NCBI GenBank assembly: GCA_940337035.1
Contig: CALNHX010002272.1
Span: 121,749 to 185,748 of the forward strand
Direction of reading: 5' to 3'
DNA length: 64,000 nucleotides
Source of the DNA: Agriotes lineatus
Taxonomy: Eukaryota; Arthropoda; Insecta; Coleoptera; Elateridae
The translations under genes were made by a program, and so were the position numbers. The notes under the pieces were generated by a model, which saw only the letters and a program-made list of their open reading frames with translations, searched no databases and was not told the DNA's origin. Positions 41,971 through 52,459 of the stretch are shown here, piece after piece. Within the stretch, counting starts at the first letter, position 1. The number at the start of each line of letters is the position of its first letter.

Positions 41971-44136
41971 CAGTGGCGGATGTAGGATTTTTTATTTGGG
42001 AGGGGGTGCTCAAAATTATCACATAAAAGCAAAGCAGAAACTTCTTGTTTTTCTTTAATGAAACACCAACAAGAACATAGGATGAGTGGATATAATAAAT
42101 TCCATACACACACAAATGGAACAATAACTAACACAGTGTAAAAAATATAAAATATAGTAGGTGGTAATTTCTTTCCCATTGTGCGTGTTTCCCGTCTAGT
42201 GTCTGAAATAATAGAAAAATACGACGATTAGTGAAAATGCATGTTTACTGCGCGTTTAAAAAAGCTTACCCTAATGGCTGTGGATAAAAGATGCATGCAT
42301 AAACTGAACACGACGAACTCTGTCGGAACTAAATTTGTTTATAATGCATTCGATACAGACACTACGACTCTCTTTTCTCTCGATGTTCAACAGCGCGAGA
42401 TCTGATAATCTTTCCTGTTCACTGGTACTGCGTAGATATGTTTTGATCCGCTTCAAAGTACTGAATGATCTTTCGCATGTTGCTGTAGTTACTGGAAGGA
42501 CGACAGCTATTGTTAAAATTTTTCGTAATGTCGGAAACATTCTCCGGAAGCACTTGGTAAAGCAAAAGAAGTGATTTAGGTTTATTTTAGTTTATTTATT
42601 TTATTTTATTCCGCACTCCCCCAACAGCCGTTAGGCCAATTATAGGCATCACTGTACATTTTATGGGGACTTCCAACCCCACTAACGACTGTCATGATGT
42701 TATTATGACAACCGGGACCAACTTTTTTCCGTGTTTGACAACATTACTGTTTCTGTCCAAACCTCACTAAATTTTTCAGCGCTTTTATATTCTTCCAAAG
42801 AATTTACAACAGATTCTAAACATAAATTTACTAAAGATAAATCTGTCTTCTGACTGCAAAAAATTGTTAAAGTTTTCTGTGATTCCAAAAATCTTCTCAA
42901 ACATTATCATATGAAATATTGACGAGAATGATAACAGAAATGTCTTCAAACCTGCAGCTTGCACTCTGTTAGTATCAACTTCTATTTCAAAATATTCTGG
43001 TAGCGCATTATACGTTTTATGTAGGGCTTTCTTCACGGCTCGTACTTGACATGCCCATCTTGTTGAACTAAAAGCTTGCAGTTCATATGATTTTCCAAAA
43101 TATAAACGTTTTTGTATGTTTACATAAGCATCATGAGCTTTCCCAGATCGAGAAAGAATAGCATACAAACTTTCTAAAACATCAAAAAAGTCTTTTGCGC
43201 TTTGTATATTGCAGCAAACGTCAACTATAACAATATTTAGCCTGTGTGCGTAACAATGAATATAAAGAGCAAATGGATGCCCGTTTCTAAATAACTTCTG
43301 AACACCATTAAGACTTCCACTCATAACAGCAGCACCATCATAATCCTGACCAACGTAAGTCACTTCCCCTTCCACAAAGCCAAATTCAAGTTTTAATTGA
43401 ATTGCTTGGTTCAAGCCTTCTGCATTTAGAACTTCAACTTTTTGAAAAAGCAAAAACCTTTCATACAGTTTTTTTTTCGTGCAAATATCTTATACAAATG
43501 CTCAGTTGTTCGTGCGTAGCTACGTCTCGTATATCATCGACTAAGATAGTATAATATCGTGATTTTTTAATTGGAGTAACAATTTTATTTCTTATTATAT
43601 TTGCAGCGATGTTAATAATATGATTCTATGCATTGTGATTAATGTATAAAGCACTTCCAGGCATTTTTAACGCTAGATTCTGAAAGATACCCGGAATTTT
43701 CTTGAAAACTCCTAAAAGTTCTAAAAAATTACCTGTATTATTCAATTCTGCAGTAGTCAGTTGATCCAGATCTAAATATTCCCTGTACCCTCGTAAAGCA
43801 AGACCTTGTCGGGCACAGCAAAGTATAACTTCTATAATACCTATGTAATAAGTATACACGACGTTCTCGAATTTGTTCAATATTTGCCATATCCAGCTGC
43901 TGGTTTATGTTTCCTGCACTAAGCGCTTCTTTAAAGGATAACCAAAACTGCATTGAGTTAACATGATTTTTGTATTTATCATGTTCTCTTAACTTTTCTA
44001 GGGCATTACGCCAATGATAGAAACCAGTATCAATAAAAGTTTTAGCAGCGGCAAAAGTTAAGTTGCTATGAAAATGCCGACAGACAAAACTGGAGGCTTT
44101 ACTGCAAGATAATGAACAACAAGAGGAAATCTGCAT
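41971..44136 (-). pseudogene. hAT element 4 (ZMYM1/TTF type), left end present, N-terminus cut
   Basis: CAGTGGCGGATGTAGGATTT at 41971 looks like a hAT terminal repeat. The transposase reads down from 44136: FAAAKTFIDTGFYHWRNALE, KLREHDKYKNHVNSMQFWLS (TTF-type finger end), a helical part near 43850-43640, EVTYVGQDYDGAAVMSGSLN and YIHCYAHRLNIVIVDVC (43380-43210), and STRWACQVRAVKKALHKTYN (43080-43010). The dimerisation block VVLPVTTATCERSFSTLKRI and YLRSTSEQERLSDLALLNIE lies at 42500-42370. Breaks lie near 43455-43620, 42900 and 42600. At 44140 it abuts Harbinger sequence, and no right terminal repeat was found. Confidence 0.88.
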
Positions 44137-44144
44137 ATTAAGAA

Positions 44145-44260
44145 ATTTACTACATCAAGGTAGAAATGCAAAACAAGAAGCCTTCAATGTAAGGGACAAA
44201 TTTAAACCTTTTTTTAATTCTGAGCCTGGTTCTGTTCCATGGCAAAATGACAAAATCTGA
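44145..44260 (+). pseudogene. PIF/Harbinger transposase C-terminal fragment
   Basis: The + strand reads AFNVRDKFKPFFNSEPGSVP, WQNDKI then TGA at 44258-44260, the same C-terminal pattern (VRD...F...SVPWQ) as the Harbinger at 1896-2090. It is only about 38 codons long, cut at the junction with hAT element 4. Confidence 0.7.
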
Positions 44261-44374
44261 ATATTGAAAAATATAGTCGTAGCATGTATTTAGTTTTTAA
44301 ACACATTTTTTTAAATAATTCAAAGTAGTTGCTTAAAATTAATCTACCTAAGGTATTTATTAAACTGTTTCTAC

Positions 44375-44660
44375 TCACCTAATTGCAGTTTTTCTCCAAT
44401 TTGTCGCCATATTTTTGATTTGAGAGGTGTATCTGAATATAGTTTGTTTGTAAAATCGTATAACTAAAAGAAAAGCGACTCTCATGAAAAATATAAGACG
44501 TGATAAAAATGAGTACCAGAAAATGAGGCTTGATATCGAAATGGAAAAACTGGAGCAACTTAAAAAAGAAATCAACTGATTGAAGAAAGAAATGAAATTT
44601 TAAGACAAATGTCCAGTCATGTTACCAGTTCACAGTTACAAAATTCCAGTACAATCTAAT
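44375..44660. pseudogene. Possible Myb/SANT-type Harbinger partner remnants
   Basis: The minus strand near 44470-44395 reads FTNKLYSDTPLKSKIWRQIG, EKLQLG followed by a donor-like GTGAGT, resembling the start of a Myb/SANT-like domain. The + strand at 44486-44577 reads a charged helix, NEYQKMRLDIEMEKLEQLKK, such as ends these accessory proteins. The assignment is tentative. Confidence 0.4.
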
Positions 44661-45448
44661 ATTTGATTTTTACTCTTTCACTCGTTTTTAAATGGTGCTG
44701 TTTGTTTTTATTATTTTGGGATAGTATTGTAACATTATGATACTATCAGGTAGATTAAATTTATTTTGTGCGTTTGTTTTTATGTAAAATAGCGTTCCTT
44801 GTGTTTCAAATAAAAATTATGTAATATAAAGAAAAGTTCAATGCAAAATACAGTTTTAAGCACTTGAAATTAAATGAACGATGTTAATTGCGTATTATTC
44901 TTAGCATGTTAACAAAGTCATTTCTAACTCTCCTGCCGCCCATATCACCCTCCTCATCTTCCTCTTCATCATCATCTCCATGTAAGTTTTGTTGAGGAGG
45001 TAGCATGTCCGGCTCTTCGTCATTTTCATTATGTATAAATCATCATTTGTCGTCGACTAGCGTCACAATGCCATCTTTTTGTAGAGAAATACAGGCATAA
45101 ACACCTACTTTATGGCACGAAAGCCATAAAGTTGTCATAACAACGAAATAAACACAAAGCTCATTTAGATTTATTTATATTAATGTGAATACTACAATTG
45201 AAATTTCCGGATATTGTGATACCCGGCATCGAAGTATTAGCAGTAGAAGGAAGAAACATTGCTAATCTGTCCACTAGCAGCTTCAAGGGTTTGGGCAATC
45301 TTGTTTTTATTTTCTCGCGATTCTGCAATATATTTGCAAGTTATTTGAACGGAACAACAAGTTGTTTTAGTGTTCTGTCGTTGTAGTGACTTTTTAACGT
45401 GTTCTAATCAGTCATTAACATTTATTTCTACATAATCCAAAGTGTGAA
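44661..45448. other. Spacer and likely 5' region of CR1-like LINE
   Basis: 44661-45050 has no recognised feature. From roughly 45200 to the ATG at 45449, the sequence is probably the LINE 5' untranslated region, though its start was not located. Confidence 0.4.
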
Positions 45449-46219
45449 ATGCCGTCAATCAAGTGTAATGTTTGCAATAAAGAAGCTAATCCTGAAAGAG
45501 AGATAACCTGCGATAAATGCAAAGGCGTCAGCCATTCTACTTGTTCTGGATTATCCCGTACTGAAACCCAGTGTCTGTTGGCCCGTGATAGGCGAATTGA
45601 ATATCACTGCAACAAATGTAAGTCAGGGTCATCAATAGTTTCTTTTGATCAGTTCTCTGACCTCAAGGTATATATCGCGGAACAAATAAATTTATTAAAA
45701 ATTACGGTAGATGAACGCTTATCTGAACTCGAAGGTAAGATTGCTAATTTAAACCCTCAGAAGGAATTGAGTCCTTCTGTTTTTGAAGCAGTCGCGCAAG
45801 AAGCCTCTGAACGCATCGTACGGGCGAAGAATGTTCTAATCCATGGGCTACCTGAAGATAACGAAAATGATAATACTAAGATTACTAATATCTTAAAAAC
45901 ATTAGATGCTTCTTTAAATGTCCCTGTCAAAACTACACGCCTAGGAAAGTCCGATGCAAGCAAAAGTAAACCTCGTATTTTTAAACTTACCTTCTCTGAT
46001 GCCCAGGCGGCTAGGGATCTCCTTAAAGTTAAGAGGCGCTTACATGGTAGTCCCTACGCTAATATAAAAATTACCAACGATAATACTCCGGCACAAGTAC
46101 AATATTTAAATGATTTGCGTGCAGAATTGAAACGCCGTGTTGAGAATGGTGAACAGGGAATAACCATTAAGTACGTCAAAGGGAGCCCTCAAATAGTTGA
46201 AATAATTCCAAAAAACTAA
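45449..46219 (+). CDS. CR1-like LINE ORF1 (PHD finger plus RNA-binding domain), 256 aa
   Basis: Intact ORF1 of a non-LTR retrotransposon. Residues about 5-57 are a PHD-type zinc finger (CNVCNKEANPE, CDKCKGVSHSTCSG, YHCNKCKSG). A coiled coil follows (INLLKITVDERLSELEGKIA), then an RRM-like nucleic-acid-binding domain (RAKNVLIHGLPEDNE, KPRIFKLTFSDAQAARDLLK) with a basic tail. PHD-bearing ORF1 proteins are known in CR1-group elements. The TAA at 46217-46219 overlaps the frame of ORF2, which lies one frame away. Confidence 0.88.
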   Translation: MPSIKCNVCNKEANPEREITCDKCKGVSHSTCSGLSRTETQCLLARDRRIEYHCNKCKSGSSIVSFDQFSDLKVYIAEQINLLKITVDERLSELEGKIANLNPQKELSPSVFEAVAQEASERIVRAKNVLIHGLPEDNENDNTKITNILKTLDASLNVPVKTTRLGKSDASKSKPRIFKLTFSDAQAARDLLKVKRRLHGSPYANIKITNDNTPAQVQYLNDLRAELKRRVENGEQGITIKYVKGSPQIVEIIPKN

Positions 46220-46899
46220 TTGGTGCACCTCCGCCTCCTACTGATTCCGCTTCGAAACCTTCAGCTTCTAGTGCTAAATCAAACTGCCTCTCATTTTGTC
46301 ATCTCAATATACAGTCACTGAACTCTACATTTGATTTGTTTTCCGACTTCATCAGGAAAGAAGATTACGACATAATTGCACTCTCTGAAACTTGGCTCTC
46401 TCCTGACTTCCCTTCTTCGTTTGTTCAGTTAGAAAATTATGTCTTAATAAGAGAAGATAGAGTTTCACGTGGAGGGGGACTCTGTATTTATATTAAAAGT
46501 CATCTCAAGTATACTACTATTGATACTAATTATATTAGGAAGGATGACCTTGAACAACTTTGGATCAGCTTATCTCTCTATAAATGCAAAATCGCCTTCG
46601 GAGTTATCTATAAGCCACCAAATAAAATCTTTCCGTTCGAGGTCCTTGAAAGTTCTCTTGCTAATTTAGCAGTGCAGTTTGATGAAGTAATTTTGGTCGG
46701 TGATGCTAACATTGATTTCTTAACGAATAGTCATAAGCGTCAACTCCTGGAAAATATCTTTGAAATGTTTGGAATGAAACAAATAGTGAGTGAACCAACT
46801 CGGGTTACCGAAAATTCTACTTCGCTCTTAGATGTTATCTGCATCAACAAAACCATTATCCCTTTCAAGTTGGGTACTTCTGCTACAGATGCTCTTGGA
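46220..46899 (+). CDS. CR1-like LINE ORF2, endonuclease part, cut by assembly gap
   Basis: The frame is open from before 46220 through the start of the gap. No ATG was seen before the first endonuclease block, so initiation may be by reinitiation, frameshift or a non-ATG codon. AP-endonuclease motifs: FCHLNIQSLN, IIALSETWLSPD, YVLIREDRVSRGGGLCIYIK, FGVIYKPPN, VILVGDANIDFL and TSLLDVICIN. The reverse transcriptase would lie beyond 46900, but sequence after the N run does not continue it. Confidence 0.87.
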
Positions 46900-46922
46900 N
46901 NNNNNNNNNNNNNNNNNNNNNN
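46900..46922. other. Assembly gap (23 N)
   Basis: Run of N. The LINE ORF2 stops here and unrelated sequence follows, so the two sides may not be truly adjacent in the genome. Confidence 0.99.
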
Positions 46923-47424
46923 TATAGCTTAATGGGAAAACCGAGACCCAAAATACATTACAGGGTACCAAACCCACAAGCAACCTTTGACAACGAGATC
47001 GTGTCAAAACACATCGCTAGGGTAAGTGAATTGAACGTAGCTATCAACACAACGAAAGGGGCCAGGCTCTGATCTATCATACTATTAAACCACTAGCGCA
47101 GCTATTGACAGAACAAGGAGGTTATACAATATTCTAACAGGCACAGTAATGCAGCTAGCAATATATTTATGCAAATAAACACAAAATCGAGCTGATTTGC
47201 ACAAAACGCCCTATATTTATCTATACGTCTAATTTCAAGTACATTTACACACCCAATATCAAATTCGTATAATCCTCGTAGGCTTGGATTGCACGTGCCG
47301 TGGCTAGAGGCTGCGGGCGACTTCGTTTCGCACCTAGGGGAGAGACATCAAGGGCCCGAGGAGAAGAGATTGCCTGCTTCCGTCTGCGGGGGCCGCTATC
47401 GCAGGTGCCTTGCCTCGAATCCAG
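46923..47424. other. About 500 bp after the gap without a recognised feature
   Basis: No transposon domain or partner repeat was recognised. The last 130 bases are GC-rich, immediately before the first long LTR. Confidence 0.4.
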
Positions 47425-48325
47425 TGTAAGGGAAGATAGACGGTCGGCCTTACCTTTTGGCGAAAGTTATATTGGTTATTTTGCCGGCTGGTAACTATCG
47501 GCCTAATTGGGCTAGCTCGCCGCGAGGGTCGCAGGGTTCCAGCTATGGTGAAAGAGAATACAAAAAAAAGAAAGGAGTGGGCGCCAGGTCCTAGACTCAG
47601 ATCCAATTCCTTGTGCCGGACCTTACACAAGGTCGAAGATAAAAACCAGCAAGTCAAAAATAAGCAAATCAACAACCAATGAATAGATCACAGCTTTATT
47701 TTAAATATTGGTGGGTACTATAGTGCATGGCTAACATATATGTATATATATATATATAAATCACAGCAGGCAGTAGGCAAAATTAGTTACAAGTAGCCAA
47801 GGCGATACTTAGCAATAAGTATGAACCTTTGCATATTTCTAGCAACACCAAAGAAAACACACAGTATGCGACATGCAATAATAAATATAAATACAAATAT
47901 AAATATAAATATCGAGCAAACAGTAGCCCACGAGCAGCAATAACTATGACCTGTGAATGGGCTAACACATTAAAACATTGCGCGGTTAAAAACGGAGCGT
48001 AGCGAGTATTAAATTAAAAAAAAAATTAATCCCTGTGAGGCAGGATAATGCAGGGCCAGGTTATGCAAGCGCTCAGCTGATGTGAAACCCCGAATATCAG
48101 CTCAGAAAGACTCTAAAGTAATTATTCCAAAATTTCTAACGTCAAAACTACCAGAGTATATGGCATATAGTGACAGAGCAGTTTTCTTAGTGGAAATACA
48201 TCAGGTGCATAAATGAACGCTAAAGCAAGCGCTTTAATAAACCTTCGGCAAACTTGTACCTACGTAGAGGCTCGCAAATAAATTACAATAACGCGGAAAA
48301 ATCGCGAACGCCGCAAACAGAGTTC

Positions 48326-48957
48326 CGACAATAGTATTTTACAGTAGAAGTCCGTTAGGATAGCCTTTACTGCCGAGCCAGAGAATTTGTGAGACGAGCT
48401 CGAAGAGCGAGTCGAATAATACTGGCGAGGCAGTAAAGGCCCTAACGGACGTGTATTGTACAATAGTTTTTGTAATACCTACATACAATTCGGTCATATC
48501 TATATTTTTCTAATTTATTTTCATCAAAACGCTAGGTTTGTGTAATGACATTTTAGAATGATTGAGAGTGCGTAGAACGTTGCAACTGTTGTTTATAAAT
48601 GTCAGTTATTTCCAATTTCGTGTATGGTTGTAAGCAGTTTTAAGTTGTAACCAGCTCGTAACTTATGACATCTGTAGAAAATGATGAAGATATTCCTAAA
48701 GACGTTAAGATTCTGAATGAGCAAGTTATTTTAGCGTATGTTCAGGAGTTATGGCAGTTTTTTGCGCCTTCTTCTATGTGGAGTTGAAGGCTTTCGTGCT
48801 GCTGGATTTGTGTGACAAACGTCACTTTGACGTTTGGCACACAGTTTAGCAGGCCGTGGTCTTTACGGACACTTTTTACGGCCGGGCCGTAAAGAGGTTG
48901 CTTACGCAGTAGTAAACAGTCCTTAAAGAAATATTTAACAAGTAGGTATTACAAAAA
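48326..48957. mobile_element. 632-bp insertion found only in LTR 1, with foldback part
   Basis: Absent from LTRs 2 and 3, which run straight from gcaaacagagttgcgacaaa to aataattaacggg. It contains an inverted pair, GTCCGTTAGGATAGCCTTTA (48351 on) and its counterpart ending CCTAACGGAC (48450), and a second inverted pair of GTAATACCTAC (near 48474 and, reversed, 48944-48954). It is probably a non-autonomous DNA element, possibly two nested ones. Confidence 0.75.
48667..48786 (+). pseudogene. Short open frame resembling the N-terminus of Crypton-like recombinases
   Basis: An ATG-to-TGA frame of 39 codons, with VENDEDIPKDVKILNEQVIL, AYVQELWQFFAPSSMWS. The pattern LAY-x-x-EL...PS-x-x-WS resembles the core-binding start of the tyrosine recombinase-like proteins encoded by Crypton-related insect elements. 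It lies inside the 632-bp insertion, so the insertion may be a deleted Crypton-like or a capturing element. Recognition is from memory of the pattern only. Confidence 0.35.
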
Positions 48958-50638
48958 ATAATTAACGGGTTCACGCGACTCCTAAGTAAGGCAATCGGCT
49001 ACCGTAATCGGTTCTCTAGCCACTATACGCTAAATATGACGTCAGACCTCAGCGACCGACATGCAAATGGCGTCGACATAAACCCGAAGATATCGAGCAA
49101 ACAGTAGGCAACAAGCGGTAAGTACTGCCTTAAAACTGAAATACTAGCGCGGATGATCTAACATACAATTTGCAGGAGAGTTCAATGGGGCGCGGCGGCC
49201 GATAAACCCCCGCATCAGCGGAACCACCCAAACAAGGTCCTCGCAGGCCCCCACGGAGACGCCGTGGTTCGAGGCCAATTCAAAACCGAAGGCTCCTACA
49301 GGGTTGAGCCGCAGAGCTGTTTTTACCAATTCAGGTCAGCTCGATTAAAGATTCAGTAAAGATCAGTAGCCTGCACAAAATGGGCGCTCGAAATTTGCAA
49401 TAGCCCTAACATAATAACGCATTAAAATTATACAAAAGCATGCACTAACATCTAACTCGACGAAGCATTGCCATGCCAAAAATTTCCTACATGCCCTATC
49501 TGTTAGCGAGACGAGATTCTAATAACTAACTATAAAATACACCAGGCGCGAATAGCTATATCAGTTTCTTGCCTGTAGTAAAAACATGTCGGCCCCTGAC
49601 CTTTGGCTTGCGGGGCCCGAAGACGGCAGAAGCAATGAGGGTTCCGGCAGACACAGCGGGAGGCCCATCGGACCTAGGAAGCGGTGATTGTGTCGCAGGT
49701 GAGTGCAGTGCTACACCCTCTAGCGTAGCTCCCAGGGAATTGCAGAGCTCCTTGACAACTCGATAATTTCAGGATCCCAAATCGACGGTTTGGATGCCCG
49801 CAGGGTGCAGCCGAACAAGGAATGCTAAGCCTCTTCAGGGAGGAGTTCAACCTCTCGCAGGAAGCGTCTGAACTCTCCCAAGATCGTAGCCGACAGGAAA
49901 TCCAATCCCACAGTAAATCGTATCCGACAGGAAATGGCTATAACGCACAACGCCCAAATAAGTCCCAAATAAGAAGAAACTGGCCTTATCTTACCTCACG
50001 CTGGAATTGAGCCAGAGGAAAGGGCAGAAACAATGCTGGCCTCAAACGAATCCGCAGTTGCGAAGGACGTAAGTATAACCAAATCAAATACGAACGTCTT
50101 AAGGGCACATGTGCTTTTTCAGATCCTCCGAAAAATCAAAACGGAGCTGAGTTATACTAATTAGCTCAAAAATTTAAGCACACGGCCGAGGCACTAGCAG
50201 CCTGCACGAAGTTTAAAATGGGAAAGAGCTCAAAAATTCCACCAGCTACCAGTTATCAAAACTTTCCAAAATTTTTGGGCCAGAAGATGCAAAAAAACAG
50301 CCTGAAAATTTTGACTGCAAGAAGTGATATCCTTTATCTAGCAACAAATAGAATAGTGCAGAATAATTTGTAACAGGGGTTGCCTAAGCGCCATATACAA
50401 ATATCTGTAGGAATATGACCAAAATAAATTTAATTAGTAGAATATGGGTAATTATTCGAAGAGTTGCTTACCAAACTGCTTGATAATTATAGGAAAATAA
50501 TTAAAAATAAGATACAGCTACTTATACCTAGTTTAAAGCATGCAAAAATTGACAAAAGCCAACCATAAATATTCAAGTTCAGAAATTCAGCTAGCAGAAG
50601 TTCAATACTACGGGGGACACTCCAAAAGTATCGTAACA

Positions 50639-52459
50639 AATCCTCCCCCCACAAAAGGGAGGGTAAATCACCCCAGATTTACCCGACCATACAAATGCCA
50701 ACAAAATAAATCGCCCTAAGAGACAAAAAAACGATGCCTGCCGGAAGGAAACACGAAGGGAAGGAACGAAGGATTTAAAGAAGTAGACAAGGAGAGAGCA
50801 TGTAAGAGTCCAAGCGCATCATCGAAGACAACTAGACACCAACCTCTTCCGTCGCTGCAAGATGACGTGAGCTGCGCCGGTGGGAGGGAAGGCTATGTCA
50901 GGTTGCAACAAAGAAGCACCCGAAACGCAAACACCTCGGAAAAATGCGGAGTGGGAGACAGGAAAGCGAACGACACAGAAGAAGGAAGGGAAAGGAAAAC
51001 CAACCTCAACCAAGGGTTAAGTACTTAGGCCCAGGATCGACCTACAGCACTGAAGCTATCTCCAAATGACGGAAGATAGAACGGATATCCAAAATAACAC
51101 GAAGTATAAAGAGAACGAACACAGCAAAAAGAGAGAACATCCCTTTCAAACGAGAAAAAAAAATGAGAAAGAGAAAGATGCGAGAAATGAAGGGACCAGA
51201 TGTTTAGGTCGGGACTACAATTCGAGAAAAAGGAAAGGTGAGTTGGGTTCCAAGATTCCGTCCGACGTCCCCAAACCAACCTCCCAAAAAGACGTGGACT
51301 AGACCACACACACAAAAGACAAGGTTAGCGAGAGGGCCAATGCCTTGGAGAAAGATTCAGGTCCCAATAAATCCGACAAAGTCGATGCCCTAGAAGAGTG
51401 AACGAAACCGTCCTCAAAAACCAGACACACCCAAACGCACAACCGAAAAGGACAGAGGCTCAACAAAAGAGTCGGGTTCCACGAATCCAGACAAAGCCGA
51501 GGCCCTAAAAGAGGGCAAAAGAAACCGTTCTCAAACATCAAGCATGCCCAAGGCAAGGAGTAAGTTTCACTTGAGGATTGAAATCCGCCTAAGCGAGGGA
51601 TACCCTATCAACCAACCAAACACACAGAACGTATAGCTGACGGCAATAGGCATCATCAGCTATACCTCAAAAATCCAAAAATCCAAAAGGGCACCCTACA
51701 AGCATCCACCAAGCTCACTCAAACCTCACCAAGAAAACGGACAAAAGAAATCCTAAAAGAAATGAAGTCAAGCAATCAATCACTATACCAATCTATCCCA
51801 AAGATGGCTGGAGAGATTATCCAAATCGCCGAAGCAAATCTTCCAGACACATCGCCACCAAATAACTAACTTATCATCAATCCACACAAAGAAGAGAACC
51901 AATCAAAGAAGAACTACTCTAAAACAATCCAAAGAGGTTCGGGAGATTATCCAAATGTGCCGCAGCAAATCTCCCAAAACGCATCGCCACCGAACAACTT
52001 GCAAACAATCCGAAGAATAAAAGAGGAAAAGAACCAATCAAAGAAGAGCTAAACCAATCCACACTAGAAAGATGGTTTGAAGAGCCTATAAATCCACAAA
52101 AGTGTACCCCTCAAACGCACCAATCACACTCCAAAATACTAATCATCACTCCAAAGGAAAAAGCAAGAAAACAAACTACACAGAGAAAACACAAAAAAAA
52201 CTCAAGCAAACTGAGTCAACAAATACTCAATAAAATACGCGAACACGCAGCCAATAAAAATACAAATCATCAAAAAGATTCATCAGAACACACCAATAAG
52301 CAATGCTATAACTAGGAGTCAATCATAAAATAACACAAAAAAAAGTCAATACAATCTAACACCCTAAAAATTCGATTTGCACTATAGTACCACCAAGTAC
52401 CCTAATAACGACGTAGTCAAGCGTCGATCATGCCCCACGCAAGGGCCTCAAAATCTTCT
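50639..52459. repeat. Internal region 1 of long-LTR element (1.82 kb, no recognised domains)
   Basis: Purine-rich on the + strand and low in complexity, with imperfect internal repeats (gggttccaagattccgtccg, gggttccacgaatccagaca, aggtcccaataaatccgaca at 51244-51490). Open stretches are short and low-complexity on both strands, and none matches gag, protease, RT or integrase. This fits a non-autonomous LTR element with long LTRs (LARD-like). Confidence 0.65.

Larger units (their letters stand above)
47425..50638 (-). repeat. Long LTR 1 (about 2.58 kb plus a 632-bp insertion)
   Basis: Starts TGTAAGGGAAGATAGACGGT and ends GTATCGTAACA. Its left part differs from the other two LTRs at many sites (for example an extended TA repeat near 47741 and gctatggtg versus gctatgctg), while its right part matches LTR 2. 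It carries a (TAAATA)-rich stretch near 47880-47915 and the insertion at 48326-48957. Confidence 0.8.

Noticed and set aside
47334..47675. Minus-strand 113-codon frame across the LTR 1 left edge
   Set aside because: It crosses the LTR boundary and changes C-terminus in the other copies, where it reads into the internal region.
48061..48110. CTGATG...GAAAC in the long LTR as a hammerhead ribozyme
   Set aside because: Helix II is missing and the motif is not kept in LTRs 2 and 3; only a small CAGCTGAT/ATCAGCT hairpin is present.
51299..51556. Cys/Leu/Phe-rich minus-strand frames in the long-LTR interior as a gag
   Set aside because: Low-complexity, no gag block or zinc knuckle, and broken by one-base changes between the two copies.
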